Shown piece after piece: positions 49,721 through 56,808 of a stretch of 64,000 bases of DNA; within the stretch, counting starts at the first letter, position 1; every line of letters begins with the position of its first letter. The position numbers were made by a program, and so were the translations under genes. This DNA is from Furfurilactobacillus milii. Lineage in GTDB: Bacteria > Bacillota > Bacilli > Lactobacillales > Lactobacillaceae. The stretch covers positions 186,001-250,000 of the forward strand of contig NZ_JAIWJF010000002.1 of NCBI RefSeq assembly GCF_021654115.1, written 5' to 3'. The notes below the pieces were generated by a model, which was given only the letters and a program-made list of their open reading frames with translations, was not told where the DNA came from and did not search any database.

Positions 49721-49873
49721 ATGGCAGAAAAGAAACCATTGAACTCATTCGCCGGCCAACGTCCCGTTGCTAAACGTCAACGTCGTATTCGCCGTGAAAA
49801 AGAAATTGCCGCAATCCAACGTTGGGCTGCTGGTAAGACTGACACGATCGAAGCAGCTCCAAAGGCTAAGTAA
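49721..49873 (+). CDS. Small basic protein, 50 residues
   Basis: MAEKKPLNSFAGQ... to ...IEAAPKAK, rich in Arg and Lys (a KRQRRIRREK run in the middle), with no membrane segment. The ATG at 49721 follows a strong GAGAGGAG site and the gene ends before a 15-bp terminator, so it is a real transcription unit. A longer in-frame extension to 49607 has no ribosome site. The basic central helix suggests nucleic-acid or ribosome binding, but I do not recognise the family. Confidence 0.75.
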   Translation: MAEKKPLNSFAGQRPVAKRQRRIRREKEIAAIQRWAAGKTDTIEAAPKAK

Positions 49874-49932
49874 TTTCGGTTGGTAGGCTTTTCTGATCGT
49901 CTCTAATTCAGTACATCAAAAAGCATTTAGTC

Positions 49933-49973
49933 CCGCAATCTCGTCATGAAAATGATGGGGTTGCGGTTTTTTT
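49933..49973 (+). terminator. Terminator of the small basic protein gene
   Basis: A 15-position stem CCGCAATCTCGTCAT against ATGATGGGGTTGCGG with a GAAA tetraloop, followed by TTTTTTT. Confidence 0.92.
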
Positions 49974-49975
49974 AT

Positions 49976-50101
49976 GAGCGTGACGACCCCCGGTAGAGAC
50001 CGAGCAATAACGTAAAACGAGCGCTGTAAAGGTGAACTTTGCCTTTACAGCGCTCGTTTTGTGTTATGCACAGGTCTCTGGGGTGTCGAAGCGCGTTACG
50101 A
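49976..50101. repeat. Long imperfect hairpin repeat
   Basis: The core is a perfect 19-bp stem, AAAACGAGCGCTGTAAAGG (50014-50032) with its complement (50042-50060) and a 9-nt loop. The arms continue outward with ATAAC/GTTAT and GAGACC/GGTCTC and then C-rich/G-rich stretches, giving about 125 bases overall. The right arm starting GTTATGCACAG (50063) is repeated imperfectly at 50121-50176. The core alone can act as a bidirectional terminator. The whole resembles a small MITE- or REP-like element; no transposase is nearby. Confidence 0.6.
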
Positions 50102-50176
50102 CTATGAGGCAGGAAAAAGGGTTATGCACAGACTTCAGTGGGTGAGAGCACGTTTGCGACAATGTGAAAAAGGTAC
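50063..50176 (+). repeat. Imperfect ~58-bp direct repeat
   Basis: Two units (50063-50120 and 50121-50176) share GTTATGCACAG, a G-rich middle, CGTT-CGAC-ATG and AAAAAGG. The first unit is the right arm of the long hairpin at 49976. With 50177-50400 this fills the 533-base gap before the SDR gene. That remainder holds one cre-like site and a T/A-rich promoter region. Confidence 0.6.
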
Positions 50177-50224
50177 AGTCCTGTTCTTAGTTTTTTGTGT
50201 GGATTGTCCCTTATTGAGAATGAA

Positions 50225-50238
50225 TGTAAGCGTTACCA
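50225..50238. promoter_or_regulatory. cre-like site upstream of the SDR gene
   Basis: TGTAAGCGTTACCA fits the CcpA consensus TGWAANCGNTNNCA at every fixed position. It lies ~170 bases before the SDR start, which would suit either activation or repression depending on the unmapped promoter. Confidence 0.65.
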
Positions 50239-50406
50239 TTAAGGCGTATTCAAAAGTTGTCAACGCAATGCTTGAATATCTCCAGGGGAGTTTTTTGGTA
50301 ATAAGTTCACAAAAATTTTTATATTAAAACGTACTCATAACGTTCATAAGCACAACAATAACGATTTCTAGAACGTCGTGAAAACGTTTAGGAGGAGTAG
50401 GCTGTT

Positions 50407-51267
50407 ATGAAGGATTTTAAGGATAAGGTTATGTTTATTACTGGTGCCGCCCACGGGTTTGGCCAGGTTATTGCTGAAGAAGGTGCTCGTCGGGGCATGA
50501 AGTTGGCAATAGTTGATATCGATGAACCAGCATTGAAGGAAACATACAAGAATGTTACGGATGCTGGTGCTGACGCCATTATGATTGCCGCGGATGTCAC
50601 CAAAGAGGATGCCGTTAACGATGCAGTTGATCAAACGATGGCTAAGTTTAATCAAATCGATTTATTAATCAATAACGCCGGTATCGCATTGCCAGGACGG
50701 ATGTGGGAGTTACCAACCCGTGATTGGGAATGGATCATGCATATCAACGTGATGAGCCAAGTTTATGCAATGAAGCGGATTATTCCAATTATGTTGAAGC
50801 AAAAGACACATGCTGCCATTCTGAACGTTGCTTCCATTGCCGGACTCGTTGACACACCAGGGATGCCTTCGTACCACGCCAGCAAGTTTGCCGCTGTAGG
50901 GATGACAGAGGCAACTGCTTATGACCTTCAACGCATTAACGCCGACATTGAAATGCACGTTATGTGTCCAGGATTTGTTCAAACGGACCTTTACCACACT
51001 GAAAACCACCGTCCAGCACAATACAGTGATCCATCTGACCCTTACTACTCAAGTGAAGCTTACTTGAAGGGTCAACAATTTGCAAAGTATGTGATCACAA
51101 ATGGTAAGCCAATTGACACTATCGCTGACACAGTCTTTAAGGCACTTGAAAACAATGACTTCTACATTTTGACTCACCCAGAATACAATCCGCTGATTTC
51201 TGACCGGGTAAACCGCATTGTTAACAACGGTGCACCTGATGTTCATGTCATGGATGGCATTATGTAA
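50407..51267 (+). CDS. Short-chain dehydrogenase/reductase (classical SDR)
   Basis: A 286-residue NAD(P)-dependent oxidoreductase with the classical cofactor motif TGAAHGFG, NNAG, the catalytic Ser in NVASIAG and the YHASK pair. The acidic residue after the second strand (VDID) favours NAD over NADP. It is the first gene of a cluster with an acetoacetate decarboxylase-like gene and a nitroreductase, all on one strand with strong ribosome sites. Substrate unknown; a ketone/alcohol pair linked to the decarboxylase is a reasonable guess. Confidence 0.88.
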   Translation: MKDFKDKVMFITGAAHGFGQVIAEEGARRGMKLAIVDIDEPALKETYKNVTDAGADAIMIAADVTKEDAVNDAVDQTMAKFNQIDLLINNAGIALPGRMWELPTRDWEWIMHINVMSQVYAMKRIIPIMLKQKTHAAILNVASIAGLVDTPGMPSYHASKFAAVGMTEATAYDLQRINADIEMHVMCPGFVQTDLYHTENHRPAQYSDPSDPYYSSEAYLKGQQFAKYVITNGKPIDTIADTVFKALENNDFYILTHPEYNPLISDRVNRIVNNGAPDVHVMDGIM

Positions 51268-51318
51268 TCGTAAAGTACCTGTTTAAAATGACTTTTGTTA
51301 ATGAAAGGAAGATTAATT

Positions 51319-52164
51319 ATGGCTAGTTTTGTTGCAAGCGAAGAAGACGTAAAAAACTTTTTGAAGTCACCAAGTATGAATGATCAAGAGGGGATTGGGT
51401 TTGCATATGCAACTGACGAGGCAATCTTAAAGAAATTGATTCCTGCACCACTGCAATTGATGGCACCAGTTGTTTGTGGTTACGTTGTTCACATGGGCAA
51501 ACCAACATTCGGTGCACCTTATTTGGAACAGAGTTTATTCGCTCTTGTTAGCTATCAAGGTAAGATGATGGGCGCTTATCCACTTGAATTATTGCTGCAT
51601 GGTCCTGGCGCTGAGGCTGGTCTGACCGCTGGTCGTGAAGGTGCGGGCATTCCAAAGAAGTTAGCTGACAATATTGAATTACGACGCAACGACAATTCTG
51701 CCAGTGCAGTTGTTGATCGTCACGGCAAACGTCTATTAGACCTTTCCTGGATAGCGGGTGAATTAAATGATCCTTCTATCATGAAACAATTTGCGGGTCA
51801 ATTGGCACTGAACAAAGAAGCTGAAATGAGCTCATTCTTCTTTAACTACGACTTGGATCAACATGAAGATGGGACAAATCACTTTACAAACGTTGAGTTA
51901 GTTTCGACGCAAATGCGCAACTTGGCTGACAGAGTTGAACCAGGCAGCTTAGCCATTAAGGTTGACTCCACTGATGACGATCCATTTGGCGAATTACCAG
52001 TGCTTAAGCCACTTGGTGCTGCATGGTTCCACTTTGCTACATCGACCATGTACAACACCTTGAAGCTAGAATCAGTTGATGCTGACAAGATGGCGCCATA
52101 CTTGATTACAGGCCACTATGACCGTGGTGTTATCAACCCAGCGGCAACGACTTACATGATTTAG
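51319..52164 (+). CDS. Acetoacetate decarboxylase family protein
   Basis: A 281-residue member of the acetoacetate decarboxylase-like superfamily. The segment GREGAGIPKKLA contains the lysine pair (Lys113-Lys114) corresponding to the Schiff-base lysine and its neighbour in clostridial ADC, so a decarboxylase, aldolase or dehydratase chemistry through an imine is possible. The ATG at 51319 has AAAGGAAG upstream; an earlier in-frame ATG does not. The family contains enzymes with other substrates, so acetone formation is not proven. Confidence 0.85.
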   Translation: MASFVASEEDVKNFLKSPSMNDQEGIGFAYATDEAILKKLIPAPLQLMAPVVCGYVVHMGKPTFGAPYLEQSLFALVSYQGKMMGAYPLELLLHGPGAEAGLTAGREGAGIPKKLADNIELRRNDNSASAVVDRHGKRLLDLSWIAGELNDPSIMKQFAGQLALNKEAEMSSFFFNYDLDQHEDGTNHFTNVELVSTQMRNLADRVEPGSLAIKVDSTDDDPFGELPVLKPLGAAWFHFATSTMYNTLKLESVDADKMAPYLITGHYDRGVINPAATTYMI

Positions 52165-52180
52165 GCTTTAGGTTGCCAAA

Positions 52181-52194
52181 TGAAAGCGATACCA
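52181..52194. promoter_or_regulatory. cre-like site before the nitroreductase gene
   Basis: TGAAAGCGATACCA matches TGWAANCGNTNNCA except for the A at the position after CG. It lies in the 80-base gap between the decarboxylase-like and nitroreductase genes and resembles the site at 50225. Confidence 0.5.
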
Positions 52195-52244
52195 TTACTA
52201 TTTAATTAGTTAGTTGGGCACGAACATTATAAACGAAAGAGGCA

Positions 52245-52913
52245 ATGATGATGTCAGAAGCAACAGAGACAAAAAAATTGGTTAACAATGATTTCTCAAG
52301 TGTTATGTTTGATCGTCATTCAGTTCGTAATTTTGATCCATCGGTAAAAATTTCACGTGATGAATTGCAAGAAATGATTTCAGAAGCCACTTCAGCACCA
52401 TCCGCATGTAATCTACAATCATGGCATTTTGTGGTCATCGACACACCAGAAGCAAAAGAAAAGTTAAAATCTGCTGCCATGAAATTTAACTATCCTCAAA
52501 TTGATTCTTCATCTGCAATTATCTTTATTGCAGGTGACACACAGTCACACGAAGTTTATCGTGACGTTTGGACAAAAGTTTACAAAGACGGCAAAATTGA
52601 TAAAGCACGTTTGGACCAGATTTTAGGAACTTTCCTACCACTCTATGAAAATGCATCTCGTGATTTCCTGACCTTAGATGCAACTATTGATGGCTCGGTT
52701 GTGGGCATGCAACTATTGTTAATTGCTCGGGCACATGGTTATGACGCTAATGCTTGGTCAGGCTATGATTTCGAAAAGATCATTCCAGCTGTCGGGTTAG
52801 ACTCAAAGCGTTTCGTTCCGGTAATGGCAGTTGCTGTCGGTAAAGCTGATAAGAGCAAGGATATTCTTCACACAGACCGTTATGACGCCAAGACGTTAAC
52901 TGACTTCCTTTAA
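52245..52913 (+). CDS. Nitroreductase family protein
   Basis: A 222-residue FMN-dependent oxidoreductase: DRHSVRNFDPS at the N-terminus and SAPSACNLQSWHFVVI are the FMN-phosphate binding regions, and GMQLLLIARAHGYDANAW is the family's central helix. Three successive ATG codons (52245, 52248, 52251) could start it; spacing to AAAGAGG favours the second or third. Members reduce nitro groups, quinones, flavins or enones; the role here would be set by the cluster. Confidence 0.88.
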   Translation: MMMSEATETKKLVNNDFSSVMFDRHSVRNFDPSVKISRDELQEMISEATSAPSACNLQSWHFVVIDTPEAKEKLKSAAMKFNYPQIDSSSAIIFIAGDTQSHEVYRDVWTKVYKDGKIDKARLDQILGTFLPLYENASRDFLTLDATIDGSVVGMQLLLIARAHGYDANAWSGYDFEKIIPAVGLDSKRFVPVMAVAVGKADKSKDILHTDRYDAKTLTDFL

Positions 52914-52949
52914 TCTGTGCTCTTTCAAATAAACTAATCGATTAAAACG

Positions 52950-52989
52950 AATGGTTGTCGAGCTTAAAAACTCGATAACCATTTTTTTG
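52950..52989 (+). terminator. Terminator of the SDR-ADC-nitroreductase cluster
   Basis: A 13-position stem AATGGTTGTCGAG/CTCGATAACCATT (one G-U) followed by TTTTTTT. Confidence 0.92.
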
Positions 52990-53239
52990 TTTTTTAATTT
53001 TATTAAACGACGTTTTAAGTATTTGAATAAAGGAAAATCATTCAGTTCGATGCTTATGGAGAAAATAGGCCTGTACGCTTGTCAAGCTGATGCCTTACCT
53101 ATACCGGCTGACTGGGCTAAATTTCATCTACTGGATGGCTGCGATGAATGCTAGATTGTTTATTGATTACTAGTTCAAGCCAAGTCGTTATTCATAATGA
53201 ACATAACTTTGTCCGTAAAAAGCTTACAGATTTTTTAGG

Positions 53240-53268
53240 CTGTAATCAACAAGATTAAATGATTACAG
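53240..53268. promoter_or_regulatory. Inverted repeat upstream of the PucR-type regulator
   Basis: CTGTAATCA (53240) and TGATTACAG (53260) form a perfect 9-bp inverted repeat with an 11-base spacer, 150 bases before the regulator gene and without a T tract. It looks like an operator, perhaps for autoregulation. The rest of the 505-base gap (52990-53418) holds no gene I can support. Confidence 0.5.
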
Positions 53269-53312
53269 GAAATACACAAAACTGCTATCTTACATGACTT
53301 TTTACGTCTTTA

Positions 53313-53326
53313 CGGTAGCGCTTACA
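53313..53326. promoter_or_regulatory. cre-like site upstream of the PucR-type regulator
   Basis: CGGTAGCGCTTACA is, on the minus strand, TGTAAGCGCTACCG, which shares TGTAAGCG-TACC with the site at 50225. Ending in G instead of A makes it a weaker cre match. Confidence 0.45.
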
Positions 53327-53418
53327 TTGGGTACGATTAAGTATGAAATGTGCTATCATTTGCGACTTTAACACGTTAAAGACGTCAGCCCCGAAGAGAT
53401 CATTGAAAGGATGAAACG

Positions 53419-54978
53419 ATGAAATTAAAAGAATTGCTTAAACATATCGCTACGAATTGGGAGCTTAGTGTTGATGTGTCGCAAGAAATTGGTGACAACA
53501 GTATTGAGAATGTGAAATTGTTTAATGCTTTTGTTAAAGCTGACGAAGATGGCACGTTAGGTGTCGTAAAAAATGACGACGGGACTTTAACTATAAGGCT
53601 TGACGAGTTTGTTTTGGGACAAATCAACCATCGACGTAGTTCAAATCAAGCTGTTGACGATAAGGATATTCTGCAGTTGTTTAACGATATTGCGGGTTTA
53701 TTAAAGCTAAAAACGGTTGTCCAGCACAATGTTAGTAAACAGGCCATTAACGCCATAAATGATGATTTTGATACCTGCATTCGTCAAATTAGTGAAATGC
53801 TGGAAAATCCATTAATTTTATTTGACTTAAGCGGCAAAATTATTTCAACGATAGCAACTGATGAGTCAATGACAACTACTCTTGAAAGTGCATTCAAACC
53901 TACTCATGGCGAATCATGGTTATTTCAACAACGTGATTTGGCCGGTAGCGATGGATTGAAGATTCATTTACGACGGTTAGCTACTGCTACACAAACAATG
54001 CCAGTTTTAGTAACATCGATTACTAATCATGAGCAGCCCTTAGGCTATCTTGCTATGGCTACGGTTCAAACACCGCTAAACGCGAAAGTAGTTACAATGT
54101 TGCCGATGTTGGCGGAAGTGTTAGGCCAAGTGATGATTAAACAACATATCACCTTATCGGCGTCAACACCGCAAGATGAACTACTGACAATGTTATTAAC
54201 GGAACAACAGCGTAGTTTATTTCCAGCCCAGTTTGCGAAGCAACACGTGACCTTACCAAATGCGATGGTATTAATTCGTTGTGAACCTGAATCTGGACAA
54301 TCGGCGACCGCACTTAAAGAACGGTTAAAATATTTGATGACACCATTGTTTAAACAATGTTTGTTTACAATTTTTCATCATCAGTGTTTAGCACTTATCT
54401 CCATTGGTTTGCAGGCCTATAACTGTGACTCGTTTAAAGATAAATTGAAAAAAGTGGCCGCACAGGCCGGTTGTCGATTCATTGTATCGAACTATTACAC
54501 TAGACCGGAGGACACCATTGCAGCCAATATGGTTTGCACTCGCACTTCGAAATTGCGGGATCACGAAAAAACAGTTGTTTTTTGCGAAGACGAATTCTTT
54601 GATCTTGTGTTAGCTCGAGTGCATCATATCGAGATTTTACCGTTCTTTATTAATCCGGCTTTAAGAGCACTCATGGTTTACGATAAACAGAATCATACCG
54701 AACTTGTTAAAACTTTAGATGTCTATCTTGAGTCTACCTGTAACTTGACGCAAACGGCTAAGTCACTGTTTGTTCATCCTAATACGCTTAGAAATCGGTT
54801 GACACATATCACTGAGCTAACAGGCATTGATGTCAAAAATGCTGAGACCTGTTTTAAATTGGCTTCCAGCTTCAAAGTTCGCGCTTTTTTGGAGAAAAAC
54901 AAATATGTGATCGATAAATCAATTCCAACGACGGATCCCGAAAGTGATGAGTTTAGATTAAGTGATTTAGATCTGTAA
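53419..54978 (+). CDS. PucR/CdaR-type transcriptional regulator
   Basis: A 519-residue protein with an N-terminal region of the purine-catabolism/PucR-like type, a middle GGDEF-like degenerate domain, and a C-terminal PucR helix-turn-helix (CNLTQTAKSLFVHPNTLRNRL, residues ~445-465). Such proteins usually activate neighbouring catabolic genes in response to the substrate. It directly follows the SDR-ADC-nitroreductase cluster on the same strand, separated by a terminator, so it is the likely specific regulator of that cluster; this link is inferred from position. Confidence 0.85.
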   Translation: MKLKELLKHIATNWELSVDVSQEIGDNSIENVKLFNAFVKADEDGTLGVVKNDDGTLTIRLDEFVLGQINHRRSSNQAVDDKDILQLFNDIAGLLKLKTVVQHNVSKQAINAINDDFDTCIRQISEMLENPLILFDLSGKIISTIATDESMTTTLESAFKPTHGESWLFQQRDLAGSDGLKIHLRRLATATQTMPVLVTSITNHEQPLGYLAMATVQTPLNAKVVTMLPMLAEVLGQVMIKQHITLSASTPQDELLTMLLTEQQRSLFPAQFAKQHVTLPNAMVLIRCEPESGQSATALKERLKYLMTPLFKQCLFTIFHHQCLALISIGLQAYNCDSFKDKLKKVAAQAGCRFIVSNYYTRPEDTIAANMVCTRTSKLRDHEKTVVFCEDEFFDLVLARVHHIEILPFFINPALRALMVYDKQNHTELVKTLDVYLESTCNLTQTAKSLFVHPNTLRNRLTHITELTGIDVKNAETCFKLASSFKVRAFLEKNKYVIDKSIPTTDPESDEFRLSDLDL

Positions 54979-55060
54979 TCCAAATTAAATTGAAATTTTT
55001 CAGCCTTCTGCGATGACATTTTAACTTAGAATGAATACAATGTACTCGGGAGGTGGAATT

Positions 55061-55231
55061 ATGGGAACTGGTTCTAAACCCATCACGATTTTTTTCGTGA
55101 TTTTGTATGCGTTTCTGTTTTATTTAGTATTTGCTAACAAGAACATGCTGGCGATGGAAGTGATGGCAGTGGGGATGTTATTGCAAGCCATCATTGATTG
55201 CTGGTGTGCTTTTCGCAAGTCAAAATCATGA
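55061..55231 (+). CDS. Small membrane protein, 56 residues
   Basis: MGTGSKPITIFFVILYAF... has two predicted membrane segments (ITIFFVILYAFLFYLVF and LAMEVMAVGMLLQAIIDCW) and a basic tail. The ATG at 55061 follows GGGAGGTGG; an earlier in-frame ATG at 55031 lacks a site. It ends 24 bases before the multicopper oxidase gene and is probably co-transcribed. Family not recognised. Confidence 0.7.
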   Translation: MGTGSKPITIFFVILYAFLFYLVFANKNMLAMEVMAVGMLLQAIIDCWCAFRKSKS

Positions 55232-55255
55232 TACATATTTATAGGAGGCGTTCGC

Positions 55256-56722
55256 ATGAGTGAACAGAAGGTTTACAACGATTATTTTTACGATGAACCT
55301 GTTTATGATTTGCATGACGGGGGTTATGTGCCGTTGAAGGTACCGGATGTGCCGGAAAAGCCCTTAACAATTCCGAGTGTATTAAAACCAGATAAAGTGG
55401 ATGGTAATGATGTTTGGTATACCATCCGCGCGCAAGCTGGTGAAACACAAATTTTACCCGGTGCTAAGACGAAGACATGGGGCTACAATGCATCCTTGTT
55501 GGGCCAAACGGTCGTGTTGAAAGATGGTGTCCATTATCACGTGCATATCGTCAATGAATTACCTGAAGTGACAACGTTGCACTGGCATGGACTTAATGTG
55601 CCTGGCCCCGTCACAGATGGTGGGCCACATGCGCCAATTTATCCTGGTGAATCTCGTGACATTGACTTCACCTTGAATCAACCGGCCCAAACGGACTGGA
55701 TTCACCCGCACCCATGTCCGAACACTGCTCGTCAGGTCTGGAACGGCTTGGCAGCGGCAGTTGTTGTAACTGACGACGTCGAGAGTAAGCTACCATTCCC
55801 ACGCAATTATGGCGTTGATGACATTCCGGTTATCTTGCAAGATCGTAGTTATCACGACAATCAATTGGATTATGATGCAGATTATGACGTGGATGGTACG
55901 TTAGGTGACACGCCGTTAGTTAACGGTACTGTAAATGGTGTCTTTAAGGTCACTACCCAACGGATTCGATTACGGATTTTGAACGGTGCTGACCGGCGTG
56001 AATACCGTTTGCACTTTAGTGATGATCACGAATTCACCCAAGTTGGCTCTGATGGCGGTATTTTGCCAGCACCAGTTAAGTTGACTAAATTGATGCTGAC
56101 CTGTGCTGAACGGGCAGAAGTTATCGTCGATTTTGGTGATCACAAGCCGGGAGACAGGGTTCAATTGATGTCTGATGATGTGCCGTTGATGACGTTTGAA
56201 ATTGACGACTTTGAACCAGATAACACACAATTGCCAGATCACTTGGTTGATTTGGCTGATTGGGAACCAACGCCAGGTTTGCCCGTTGAAAAGACAGTTA
56301 TGTCAGGTATGGATGACGAAGTCCGCCTCGACGGTAAGCTGTTTGATATGCAACGGATCGATCGCAAACAGAAGTTGGGCGATGTCGTCGACTGGGATGT
56401 AACTAACACAAATGACATGGGTAGTGGCATGATTCACCCGTTCCACATGCATGGCTGTCACTTCTTAGTCCTATCACGGAATGGTAAGGCACCTTATCCA
56501 AATGAACACGGCTACAAGGATGTTGTCGGTGTTAATGCTGGTGAGACTGTTAGAATTCGGGTTATGTTTGATGTGCCTGGGGTCTTCATGTATCATTGCC
56601 ACATTTTGGAACACGAGGATACTGGGATGATGGCTCAGATTGAAGCTTACGATCCAGACCACTCACAAACGTTCCACTTGCTAAGCATGGATGATGTTAA
56701 CAACCGAACGAACCAAAATTAA
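55256..56722 (+). CDS. Multicopper oxidase, cytoplasmic type
   Basis: A 488-residue three-domain cupredoxin protein. All four copper motifs are visible: HWHG (His109, His111), HPH (His150, His152), HPFHMHG and HCHILEHEDTGMM. Position 154, where relatives often have a third non-ligand His (HPHxH), is Cys; no copper ligand is lost. There is no signal peptide, unlike CotA/CueO types exported by Tat, so it should act in the cytoplasm. Lactobacillar homologues have been studied as laccase-like enzymes able to oxidise amines and phenols. A small membrane protein precedes it; a terminator follows. Confidence 0.93.
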   Translation: MSEQKVYNDYFYDEPVYDLHDGGYVPLKVPDVPEKPLTIPSVLKPDKVDGNDVWYTIRAQAGETQILPGAKTKTWGYNASLLGQTVVLKDGVHYHVHIVNELPEVTTLHWHGLNVPGPVTDGGPHAPIYPGESRDIDFTLNQPAQTDWIHPHPCPNTARQVWNGLAAAVVVTDDVESKLPFPRNYGVDDIPVILQDRSYHDNQLDYDADYDVDGTLGDTPLVNGTVNGVFKVTTQRIRLRILNGADRREYRLHFSDDHEFTQVGSDGGILPAPVKLTKLMLTCAERAEVIVDFGDHKPGDRVQLMSDDVPLMTFEIDDFEPDNTQLPDHLVDLADWEPTPGLPVEKTVMSGMDDEVRLDGKLFDMQRIDRKQKLGDVVDWDVTNTNDMGSGMIHPFHMHGCHFLVLSRNGKAPYPNEHGYKDVVGVNAGETVRIRVMFDVPGVFMYHCHILEHEDTGMMAQIEAYDPDHSQTFHLLSMDDVNNRTNQN

Positions 56723-56739
56723 TCGTTGGCTAATATGAG

Positions 56740-56770
56740 CGGCGTCTTGAATAATTCAGACGCCGTTTTT
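56740..56770 (+). terminator. Terminator of the multicopper oxidase gene
   Basis: A perfect 8-bp stem CGGCGTCT/AGACGCCG (56740-56747, 56758-56765) followed by TTTTT. Confidence 0.88.
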
Positions 56771-56808
56771 ATGTGAGTCGGCGAACACATAGAGAGAAGT
56801 GCATTTGT

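Noticed and set aside
50064-50130. TTATGCACA sequences resembling DnaA boxes (consensus TTATCCACA)
   Set aside because: There are only two, each with a mismatch, and both lie in the duplicated arm of an intergenic repeat far from any origin-type gene.
50061-50327. An 88-codon open frame upstream of the SDR gene
   Set aside because: It lies within the hairpin and direct repeats, with no ribosome site or recognisable domain.
52951-53154. A 67-codon open frame after the nitroreductase gene
   Set aside because: It begins inside the terminator stem, has no ribosome site and reads through a T-rich tract (FFLFFNFI).
56000-56700. Loss of a copper ligand in the multicopper oxidase because HPHPC replaces HPHxH
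   Set aside because: By comparison with CueO, the ligands are the first two His of this motif, which are present; the third position is not a ligand.
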